Assembly (NCBI GenBank): GCA_049613665.1
Contig: JBMZCV010000045.1
Location: 1-32,190 of the forward strand
DNA: 32,190 nt
Origin: JBMZCV01 sp049613665
Lineage (GTDB): Bacteria; Bacteroidota; Bacteroidia; Chitinophagales; UBA2359
Direction: 5' to 3'
Part shown: in pieces, positions 26,029 through 32,190 of the stretch
Position numbering within the stretch: position 1 is the stretch's first letter
Layout of the letters: each line of letters starts with the position of its first letter
Notes under the pieces: generated by a model
Told to the model about the DNA's origin: nothing
What the model saw: only the letters and a program-made list of their open reading frames with translations
Database searches by the model: none
Program-made: the position numbers and the translations under genes

Positions 26029-26529
26029 TTAGCGATATACACTCAAACTCTTTTGTAGTTGTTTTCGAGCCATAAAAACTCGACTTTTTGCTGTTCCGAC
26101 AGGAATATCCAAAACATTCGCTATTTCTTGATACTTGAAGCCCTCAGCAATCATCAAAATTGGCCGCTGCAATTTTTTAGGAATAGCTCGAATGGCATTA
26201 TATATATCTTCTATAACAAAATTTGTTATAGCTTTATTATCAACAGTTTGTGAATTATTTAATAAATAATTTGTTTCACTATTATCTAAAATCGTTTTTT
26301 GTCTAGTTTTTTTGCGATAGTTATTTATAAAAATATTTCGCATAATGACTAGCATCCATGCTCTCAAGTTGGTGTTGTGTCTAAACTTATCTTCATTAGC
26401 TAGTGCTTTCAATATTGTGTCTTGCAACAAATCGTCGGCATTATTGCTATCTTGCGTAAGTTTTATTGCATAAGGACGCAGCGAACTACGCATCGCTGTT
26501 ACGGTTTTATGAAATTCGTATGTTGCCAT
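26029..26529 (-). CDS. ECF-type RNA polymerase sigma factor
   Basis: A 166-residue sigma-70 family protein of ECF layout. Region 2 spans ADDLLQDTILKALANEDKF and LRAWMLVIMRNIFINNYRK (about 30-75). The linker is Asn/Thr-rich, and region 4 ends in FKYQEIANVLDIPVGTAKSR plus VFMARKQLQK, the recognition helix. It should direct RNA polymerase to a specific promoter set. No anti-sigma gene is adjacent: downstream is the TIR operon's terminator, upstream a MarR regulator 230 bp away. Its start, ATG at 26529, is unambiguous. Confidence 0.92.
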   Translation of the reverse strand: MATYEFHKTVTAMRSSLRPYAIKLTQDSNNADDLLQDTILKALANEDKFRHNTNLRAWMLVIMRNIFINNYRKKTRQKTILDNSETNYLLNNSQTVDNKAITNFVIEDIYNAIRAIPKKLQRPILMIAEGFKYQEIANVLDIPVGTAKSRVFMARKQLQKSLSVYR

Positions 26530-26755
26530 AATAACCTTTTTTAGTGCTTTTAGCTATAATAATAATGTATTTTTACTGCTAAAAAGCTGATAAACAAATT
26601 GTTTTGTTTTGAGTGTGTGCTGGTTGTTAATTTTTTTATCAAAAATAAAACATTTTGTAGTTTAAAATTGTTAAGTCTGCGACAAAATAGTTTTATTTGT
26701 GTGAACAATAATTGAATATGCAACTTTTATTCCAAAGTGAAAAAGACTGACAAAA

Positions 26756-27196
26756 TTACTTACAATCTGTCAAGTTGGCAATAATCTGTTGCAAAACTGT
26801 CTTTCCTACTATCAAATCTGAAGGTTTTATGCCTATCAAAGCTTCATCTATGGTATCTAAAATAACTTGATAAGCCACTTCTTTTAATTCATTGCTATTT
26901 TGGGTTAAACATACCAACTTAACACGTCTATCTTTAATATCTTCTTTCTTGATAATCAAGCCTTTACGCTCTAAAATTGCCAATATACGAGCTATTGCTC
27001 CTTTATCTCTTTGGGTAAGACAAGCCAACTCTTGCTGACTACGACTATCTTGTTCCCATAGCCAAACCAAAATTTTGAACTGCTCGCTTGTGATTGGCAA
27101 ATTGGCAGTTTTAAGGTTTTGAGTTAATCGTTTTTCCAGAGCATCTGCCGTTATGCTGGTCAAAAAAGCAAATGATTGGTGTATGTTGTATTTCAT
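26756..27196 (-). CDS. MarR-family transcriptional regulator
   Basis: A 146-residue winged helix-turn-helix protein. The recognition region reads SQQELACLTQRDKGAIARIL, then LERKGLIIKK and the wing DIKDRRVKLVCLT. N- and C-terminal helices form the dimer interface. MarR proteins usually repress neighbouring or own genes and release DNA on binding small phenolic or oxidant signals. The start is ATG at 27196; the frame is open to a TTG at 27229, but that extension would cover the palindromes that look like its operator. No efflux pump or oxidoreductase sits next to it in this window, so its target is unclear. Confidence 0.88.
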   Translation of the reverse strand: MKYNIHQSFAFLTSITADALEKRLTQNLKTANLPITSEQFKILVWLWEQDSRSQQELACLTQRDKGAIARILAILERKGLIIKKEDIKDRRVKLVCLTQNSNELKEVAYQVILDTIDEALIGIKPSDLIVGKTVLQQIIANLTDCK

Positions 27197-27210
27197 AAGA
27201 AAACGTTGAG

Positions 27211-27270
27211 TATGCAACTGTTTTTGCAAATTAAACTATCTTTTCGTCATTTGCAAACTTTTTTTTGCAT
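27211..27270. promoter_or_regulatory. clustered TTTGCAAA-type palindromes, possible MarR operator
   Basis: TTTGCAAA occurs twice (27223-27230 and 27250-27257 region) about 27 bp apart, with related TATGCAA at 27211 and TTTTGCAT at 27263. All lie just upstream of the MarR gene. MarR proteins often bind short palindromes in their own promoter. The spacing is not perfectly regular. Confidence 0.4.
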
Positions 27271-27667
27271 AATAACTTTTTTTAACTCAGCCAAAGAAAA
27301 TAAGTGTGTTTTAATCTGAGTTTTTAGGATTTTTTAAGTAAATGTTACGAAAAATTCATATAAAGTAAGTTTCTTCAAGTTTTCAAGCTACCAAAAACGA
27401 CATATTTCTAAAATGACGATGAGTTATTACTCTTTATTTTTGGCTCTTTTGGCGAGAAAAAGCTTTTTTTTACCTCAAAAAACTAGGCGTGATAAGTCTT
27501 TAAGTACCAAGTATTATTTAATAAAGCATTCGTTTAGTGGCTAACGCATTGACAATCAAGGTGTTATCTTGTGCTGAAATGCCCAAAAACTTCTGAACGA
27601 CTACTTAAAAGCCTATCACGCCTGAACAAATAATTCTTTTATCCTAACTGCTTATAAAGCATTTCAA
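27230..27667. other. intergenic region between MarR gene and carboxylase, holds repeat C
   Basis: No gene is seen. It contains the promoter region of the MarR gene and the complete copy of the dispersed repeat (27485-27623), which ends about 45 bp beyond the stop of the carboxylase gene. No separate intrinsic terminator for the carboxylase was found; the repeat's own hairpins may fulfil that role. Confidence 0.6.
27485..27623 (+). mobile_element. MITE-like repeat, fullest copy (C)
   Basis: A 139-bp element. The ends are AGGCGTGATA and TATCACGCCT, a perfect 10-bp inverted repeat, followed inward by four unpaired bases and a second matching block TTTAAGTA/TACTTAAA. The body has the family hairpin core at 27540-27568. 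It codes for nothing. Such small inverted-repeat elements are usually moved by a transposase encoded elsewhere; none is in this window. Confidence 0.6.
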
Positions 27668-29656
27668 CTAGCTTTCTTGTTTCGTTCCTGCTTCTATTTG
27701 TAGCAAAACGGTATCGGCTTCCACAAAAGCCTTTTCTTTTACAAATATTTCGGTTACAATGCCATTTTCATAAGCTTCTATCGCATTTTCCATTTTCATA
27801 GAACTAAGTATGAGCAATACATCGCCCATTTTTACGCTATCGCCAGCTTTTACCAATACTTTTACAATTTCGGCTGGCATCGGCGATTTGTAGCTGCCTG
27901 CTACTTCCTCCTCTTTTTGCTCTCCAAATTTGGAAACTACTTGCAACTCACAACTACCGATATTATTTTGATGCAAAAATAAGCTTTCATTTTTTTCTGC
28001 TATCGCAAAACGCAGACGATGGCCATTTATTTCGGCATACAAACTATTCGTTTCAATGGCCAACAATTTTGCTGTAAAGTCTTGATTGTTGAAGCTGATT
28101 GAAAACATTTTTTTAGTATATCTATAAGAAAAAACGACATTTTCGTCTGCTATTTTAAAGATTTTTCTTTGCATAGCATAAAAATTATTTCGCCAGCCAG
28201 AAGGAATATTTTTCAAAACAGTTCGATTGTTTTCTTTTTGTTTCCAAAGCCACAAATGTGCTGCTATCGCAAAATAAGCCTTTTGCAGTTGGCTCATGTT
28301 GTTTTTTTCATAGCTAAAATTTTTGCCTAAAAAATGTGTATCGAAATTGCCTGCTCTAAAATCTTTGTTTTGCAGCACACTTACCAAAAAATCTTTGTTG
28401 GAAACCAACCCTAACAAAACAGTTTCTTCTAAGGCTCTTTTCATTTTTTGAATAGCCAACTGTCGATTTTTGGCATAAACAATGACTTTCGCTATCATTG
28501 GGTCATAATAAATGTCTATTTTTGAATGAGTCTCAATGCCTGTATCATATCTAACATTTGGCTGTTTGCTGGTTTTCCATAGCAAAATATCGCCTGTTGC
28601 GGGCAAAAAATTGTTGGTTGCATCTTCGGCATATAATCGACATTCTATCGCATGGCCTTTTTGCGTCAGGTCTTTTTGCTCAAAAGGCAAAGGCAAACCT
28701 TGTGCTACTTCTATTTGCAACTGCACCAAATCGAGGTTTGTTACCATTTCTGTAACAGGGTGTTCTACTTGCAAACGTGTGTTTACTTCCAAGAAATAAA
28801 ATTCATTTTCGGGTGTTAAAATAAATTCTACCGTTCCAGCATTGTCATAACTAATAGCTTTTGCTGCCAAAACAGCCGCTTCGCCCATTTTTTGTCTCAA
28901 AAGTGGCGTAAGTGCTACCGATGGCGTTTCTTCAATCACTTTTTGATGTCGGCGTTGAATAGAACATTCTCGCTCGAAACAATGTACAAGATTTCCATGT
29001 TGGTCGCCAAAAATCTGAAATTCGATATGCCTGGCCGAGTCAAAATATTTCTCTATGAGCAAAGTATCATCGCCAAAAGCATTTTTAGCTTCTCTTTTTG
29101 CGGCTGCTATGGATTTTTTCAAGTCATTTTCATGTCGCACTATTCTCATGCCTTTTCCTCCTCCTCCAGCCGATGCTTTGAGCAATACAGGAAATCCAAT
29201 TTTTAATGCTTCTTGTTCCAAAATTTCAACCGCTTGGTTTTCGCCATTATAGCCAGCTATCACAGGCACTCCTTGTTTTTTCATGAGTTCCTTAGCCCTT
29301 ATTTTTGAACCCATAGCTTCGATAGCTGCTGCATTTGGCCCAATAAACACGATATTTTCTTGTTGGCAAAGTTTCGCAAAATCTGCATTTTCGGCCAAAA
29401 ATCCGTAAGCTGGATGAATGGCATCGGCTTGTGTTTGTTTGGCAACTTGAATAATTTTTTGTTGGTCTAAATAAGATTCGGCAGCATGAAAACCTCCGAT
29501 ATTGACGGCTTCGTCTGCCATTTTGACAAATAAAGCGTCGGCATCGGCTTCTGAAAAAATGGCTACGGTGCTAATGCCCATTTTTTGGCAAGTTTGCATG
29601 ATGCGAATGGCTATTTCTCCTCTATTGGCGATTAGTATTTTGTTGAAAAATTGCAT
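27668..29656 (-). CDS. acyl-CoA carboxylase alpha subunit (biotin carboxylase + BCCP)
   Basis: A 662-residue subunit that carboxylates its own biotin with ATP and bicarbonate. The biotin carboxylase occupies about 1-450: KILIANRGEIAIRIMQTCQ at the start, GYGFLAEN-like AIHPAYGFLAEN, ATP-grasp loop SAGGGGKG at 162-169, ERECSIQRRHQK near 235 and EVNTRLQVEHPVTE near 290. The C-terminal biotinyl domain has SSMKMENA with the modified Lys at 621; Ser replaces the usual Ala in AMKM. This fused layout and length are those of the alpha subunits of methylcrotonyl-CoA or propionyl-CoA carboxylase rather than of the separate fatty-acid AccC. The partner carboxyltransferase is not in the window, so the substrate is open. 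Confidence 0.93.
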   Translation of the reverse strand: MQFFNKILIANRGEIAIRIMQTCQKMGISTVAIFSEADADALFVKMADEAVNIGGFHAAESYLDQQKIIQVAKQTQADAIHPAYGFLAENADFAKLCQQENIVFIGPNAAAIEAMGSKIRAKELMKKQGVPVIAGYNGENQAVEILEQEALKIGFPVLLKASAGGGGKGMRIVRHENDLKKSIAAAKREAKNAFGDDTLLIEKYFDSARHIEFQIFGDQHGNLVHCFERECSIQRRHQKVIEETPSVALTPLLRQKMGEAAVLAAKAISYDNAGTVEFILTPENEFYFLEVNTRLQVEHPVTEMVTNLDLVQLQIEVAQGLPLPFEQKDLTQKGHAIECRLYAEDATNNFLPATGDILLWKTSKQPNVRYDTGIETHSKIDIYYDPMIAKVIVYAKNRQLAIQKMKRALEETVLLGLVSNKDFLVSVLQNKDFRAGNFDTHFLGKNFSYEKNNMSQLQKAYFAIAAHLWLWKQKENNRTVLKNIPSGWRNNFYAMQRKIFKIADENVVFSYRYTKKMFSISFNNQDFTAKLLAIETNSLYAEINGHRLRFAIAEKNESLFLHQNNIGSCELQVVSKFGEQKEEEVAGSYKSPMPAEIVKVLVKAGDSVKMGDVLLILSSMKMENAIEAYENGIVTEIFVKEKAFVEADTVLLQIEAGTKQES

Positions 29657-29882
29657 TTTATTGTTTTTGAGTTTTTGTTTTTTGCGAAAATCGTGCTAAA
29701 GGTACTATTTTTTTGAAAGAAAAGGAAAGGGATTTTTTAGGGAAGGAAGAAAATGTCATTTGGTACTATTCAGTATTAGGTTTTTCAAAAAAATGAGACA
29801 AAAAAGATTTTAGCATTTTTATGAAGAAGAATAATGAAAAAAGTTATTTTTACATTTCATTTCTAACTCAAAAAAAATACAG

Positions 29883-30344
29883 ATGAAAAAAGGATTATTT
29901 TATTTCATTCCAATGCTTTTAATTGTTGCTATGATAGCTTGCGGCAGCGAAGATAGCACAAGTAGTAATGCTACTACACAAACTACAAATTCGGCAGCAA
30001 AAGGCTTTTCAATAAAATTGTCGGCAGTAGAATTTAACGAGAAAATGGCAGGTTTGTCGAATGCAACTATTGTAGATGTCCGAACTCCTGGCGAGTTGCA
30101 AGAAACAGGCAAAATCAAAAATGCAGTTGCAGTTGATTTTTATGGCGATGGCTTTGAAGCTGCTATGGACAAATTTAAGAAAGATGAACCTATAATGGTG
30201 TATTGCAAAAGTGGCGGCCGCAGTGGCAAAACAGCCAAATTGTTGAAAAAGAAAGGGTTTACGCAAATATATGACTTGAAAGGTGGCATGAGTGGCTGGC
30301 TAAAAAATAAATTTGAAGTTGAAAAGGTAGAAGTTGCTAAATAG
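29883..30344 (+). CDS. rhodanese-domain lipoprotein
   Basis: A 153-residue protein. The signal peptide ends in lipobox MIAC (Cys20), then a Ser/Thr/Asn linker to residue 40. The rhodanese fold from about 44 to 145 has TIVDVRTPGELQETGKIKNA, PIMVYCKSGGRSGKTAKLL with active-site Cys108, and IYDLKGGMSGW. The six-residue active loop CKSGGRS is of the single-domain sulfurtransferase type. It should sit on the periplasmic side of a membrane and handle persulfide or another thiol substrate there. It is divergent from the carboxylase gene (226 bp between them), so a shared control region is possible, but no operator was seen. Confidence 0.9.
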   Translation: MKKGLFYFIPMLLIVAMIACGSEDSTSSNATTQTTNSAAKGFSIKLSAVEFNEKMAGLSNATIVDVRTPGELQETGKIKNAVAVDFYGDGFEAAMDKFKKDEPIMVYCKSGGRSGKTAKLLKKKGFTQIYDLKGGMSGWLKNKFEVEKVEVAK

Positions 30345-30360
30345 TGCTTTTTCTTTTTAC

Positions 30361-30398
30361 AAAAAAATCCTTGAAAGCTAAAAAACTTTCAAGGATTT
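30361..30398. terminator. terminator hairpin between rhodanese and scpB genes
   Basis: AAATCCTTGAAAG pairs perfectly with CTTTCAAGGATTT (13 bp). The T-run is strong on the minus strand (seven T's) and weak on the plus strand. It fits read-through from scpB best, though it lies only about 20 bp after the rhodanese stop. Confidence 0.7.
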
Positions 30399-30413
30399 GA
30401 ATAGCACGCTCTA

Positions 30414-30576
30414 AGAGGCTGTTTAAATTCTATTCTTTGGCTTAAAAAAAGCATCTTTTCCGCTCAAATTTTCCCTTTTTTTCGAGCCGTAGCGGTGCTA
30501 TGCCACTCAAAAAAGTATCAATTTGAACAAAAAATCTAGCTTTTTCAGCATCAAAAACAAAATCTAAACAGCCTCT
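30414..30576. mobile_element. small inverted-repeat element (MITE-like)
   Basis: The ends AGAGGCTGTTTAAA and TCTAAACAGCCTCT are inverted repeats matching at 13 of 14 positions. TAA flanks both ends if the boundary is placed at GAGGCTG/CAGCCTC, a possible 3-bp target duplication. The middle contains a hairpin, CGTAGC...GCTATG within GAGCCG...CCACTC. It encodes no transposase. Ends of this style are reminiscent of IS5-type elements, which is an inference only. Confidence 0.5.
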
Positions 30577-30670
30577 AAAACTTGGAGATGTGCTGTAGCG
30601 ATTTTTTGCATTAGCAGCAAGTTTGCTTGTTACTAAATCGTGTTTGGCGATAATATATATAATTGAAACG

Positions 30671-31222
30671 TTATTGCTCGGCTTTCCCAATTTCAGTTTC
30701 TACTATTTTAATATCTTTCAACTTTGGTAAGTCTTTCATAGAACTCAAGCCAAAATAATTCATAAAAAACGGACTTGTGCCATACAACATCGGACGGCCT
30801 GGTTTTTCGCTACGGCCTTTCATGACTATCAAATCTTTTTCGAGCAATTTCTGAACACTATAATCACAACTTACTCCTCTAATTTGCTCCATTTCGGCTT
30901 TCGTAATTGGCTGCTTATAAGCAATAATCGACAGCGTTTCCATAGCAGAGTTCGACAAACGCCGTTTTGCTTTTTGGTTCAAATAATACGAAATGCTTTG
31001 ATGGTAAAGTGGTTTTGTCAAAAAAAGATAGCCTTCGCTCACTTTTACCAATTCATAAGAAAAATCGTCACTTTGGTATTTCGCCATCAAAGTATCGAGC
31101 TGTTCAACAATTTCTTCCTTGTCGATTTTTTGCTCAAATACTTTTTCTAAACACACTTTTATTTCTCTAATCGTTACTGCTTGTGTGGCCGCAAAAACGA
31201 TGGCTTCTATATGTAAAATCAT
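30671..31222 (-). CDS. scpB: ScpB, condensin (SMC-Scp) subunit
   Basis: A 183-residue protein with two winged-helix domains. The first is IEAIVFAATQAVTIREIKVC at residues 5-25, and the second is in SNSAMETLSIIAYKQPITKA then IRGVSCDYSVQKLLEKDLI (about 95-140). GRSEKPGRPMLYGTSPFFM and FGLSSMKDLPKL are family hallmarks at the C-terminus. ScpB with ScpA and SMC organises and segregates the chromosome. Its gene starts only 12 bp after the stop of the surface protein gene upstream, an unusual operon partner; scpA is not in the window. Length is in the family's normal range. Confidence 0.93.
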   Translation of the reverse strand: MILHIEAIVFAATQAVTIREIKVCLEKVFEQKIDKEEIVEQLDTLMAKYQSDDFSYELVKVSEGYLFLTKPLYHQSISYYLNQKAKRRLSNSAMETLSIIAYKQPITKAEMEQIRGVSCDYSVQKLLEKDLIVMKGRSEKPGRPMLYGTSPFFMNYFGLSSMKDLPKLKDIKIVETEIGKAEQ

Positions 31223-31234
31223 TTTTTACTTTTT

Positions 31235-32190
31235 TTATAATACAATAAATTTGGTTTTATTGCCTTGTTTATCAGCAATAATGAACACGCCCTTAGATAA
31301 ATGAGTAATATCTATTTGCAGTTCATTTATACCTTTTTGAAGCAGAAATTTTTGCTGTTGTTGTAGTTTTCCATGTATATCAAAAATCGAAAAATGTTTT
31401 TCACTTTCTGTTTCTGTATAAAAAGCAAGGTTCAATTTTTGATTAGATGAAATGGGATTTGGAGATATCTTTATTTGCTGATAAGATTTGTTTGGTATTT
31501 CATTATTTTTTTGAACAATAGAGTTATTTGAAACAATCGCAATGTTTTGTTTTGCTTGACAACCATTATTATCAATAAAATGTACTTGATAAGTTCCAAA
31601 ATGTTCTTCATTGATATAATCAATAGTAATACTTTTGTTGGTACTTCCTATTGTGTTAAAGTTACTAGTAGTCCCCTGCCATATTGCGTTTGAAATATTA
31701 CCCATTAAGCTGATTTGTATGCTATTGCCAATATTTGTCGAAATGATGTTAGTGTTGCTATATTTAAAATCGGCTTGATTAATACTATAAGCTATATCTG
31801 TTTGTGCATTAGAAATAATAGTCATATTGTAAGTCGCACCGCAACCATCATCATTAGTATGTTTTACATAATAAGTGCCATAATCGTTTTCTGTCATACT
31901 TTCTATTTTTATGGTATTTAGTTCATTACCATGAAGTATATTGCCGCTAGGCGTTAGCCAAATAGACGTACCATTGGTAGTGTAACAACTAAGACTTATT
32001 TTGTCATTAAGACAGGCTTGTATAATTTTATTAGCAACTGTTTGGCCATCATTGACAGAATAAGACATGTTCAGAGTGTTTTGTGGCACAATTTCGATTT
32101 GTTTGTTACTTATACAGCCTTGATTATCTGTAAAAGTAGCAGTATATATGCCATAAGAAAAAGGCGTAATAGCACCAATATTCACAGTAT
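31235..32190 (-). CDS. C-terminal part of a T9SS-exported Ig-like surface protein (partial)
   Basis: At least 316 codons are visible; the frame runs off the right edge, so the true start lies outside. Three repeats of about 90 residues end in YGIYTATFTDNQGC, YGTYYVKHTNDDGC and FGTYQVHFIDNNGC, an Ig/PKD-like pattern with a cysteine after the last strand. The final about 80 residues (KISPNPISSNQKLNLAFY, HFSIFDIHGKL, LSKGVFIIAD, TKFIVL) form a type A T9SS sorting domain. It is therefore exported like the giant protein at 2711, but the repeats differ: this one is Asn/Ile-rich. Its size and function are unknown here. Confidence 0.85.
   Translation of the reverse strand, partial: TVNIGAITPFSYGIYTATFTDNQGCISNKQIEIVPQNTLNMSYSVNDGQTVANKIIQACLNDKISLSCYTTNGTSIWLTPSGNILHGNELNTIKIESMTENDYGTYYVKHTNDDGCGATYNMTIISNAQTDIAYSINQADFKYSNTNIISTNIGNSIQISLMGNISNAIWQGTTSNFNTIGSTNKSITIDYINEEHFGTYQVHFIDNNGCQAKQNIAIVSNNSIVQKNNEIPNKSYQQIKISPNPISSNQKLNLAFYTETESEKHFSIFDIHGKLQQQQKFLLQKGINELQIDITHLSKGVFIIADKQGNKTKFIVL

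Larger units (their letters stand above)
30345..30670. other. intergenic region with hairpin and an inverted-repeat element
   Basis: No gene is supported. It holds a strong hairpin (30361-30398) between the convergent rhodanese and scpB genes and a 163-bp inverted-repeat element (30414-30576). A minus-strand frame at 30442-30690 overlaps the start of the scpB 3' end and the element and is probably not a gene. Confidence 0.6.

Noticed and set aside
30442..30690. Minus-strand frame of 82 codons downstream of scpB
   Set aside because: It runs across the 163-bp inverted-repeat element and overlaps the end of scpB; no domain or ribosome-binding site.
1..32190. CRISPR array or prophage
   Set aside because: No regularly spaced direct repeats of 25-40 bp, and no integrase, capsid, terminase or lysis genes were found.

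Overview
The window looks like chromosome of a low-GC member of the Bacteroidota. Supporting signs: two secreted proteins end in type IX secretion (T9SS) type A sorting domains. Several upstream regions carry the TAnnTTTG -7 box typical of the phylum. Shine-Dalgarno sequences are weak or absent. The tRNA gene does not encode CCA, Obg lacks a C-terminal extension, and intergenic DNA is very AT-rich. The order within the phylum cannot be fixed from this sequence.

Layout. 1-2500: a membrane-anchored MutS-like ATPase and a tRNA-Pro(GGG), both on the minus strand. 2601-14330: a 10-kb gene for a 3353-residue secreted multidomain protein (Ig-like repeats, lamin-tail-like domains, cadherin-like domain, T9SS tail), with two small lipoprotein genes upstream on the same strand. 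15111-20026: plus-strand housekeeping genes adk, obg, an EamA-type transporter and a dimeric-type glycyl-tRNA synthetase. Between the last two is a 28-codon gene for a one-helix membrane protein with its own -7 box and terminator. 20183-21794: a class III CoA-transferase followed 7 bp later by a lipoprotein. 21795-23705: 1.9 kb with no recognisable gene but many hairpins. 23706-25935: a two-gene operon of a double-TIR protein and an unrecognised 411-residue partner with a putative N-terminal helix-turn-helix; this is the best candidate for an undescribed (probably anti-phage) system. 26029-29656: minus-strand ECF sigma factor, MarR-type regulator and a biotin carboxylase/BCCP fusion subunit of an acyl-CoA carboxylase. 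29883-32190: a rhodanese lipoprotein, a small inverted-repeat element, scpB, and the 3' end of a second T9SS-exported surface protein that runs off the window.

The intergenic DNA contains a dispersed family of imperfect repeats of about 75-140 bp, recognised here by hand alignment: strong copies near 16815, 17986 (inverted), 22566 and 27485, and weaker ones near 14449 and 25933. The stronger copies share a hairpin core (GCTAAC...TTGA-loop-TCAA...GTTAGC) whose base changes mostly preserve pairing, and the fullest copy has terminal inverted repeats, as expected of a MITE-like element. A second, unrelated element of about 163 bp with terminal inverted repeats and a possible TAA target duplication lies at 30414-30576. 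Several strong intrinsic terminators mark the ends of transcription units.
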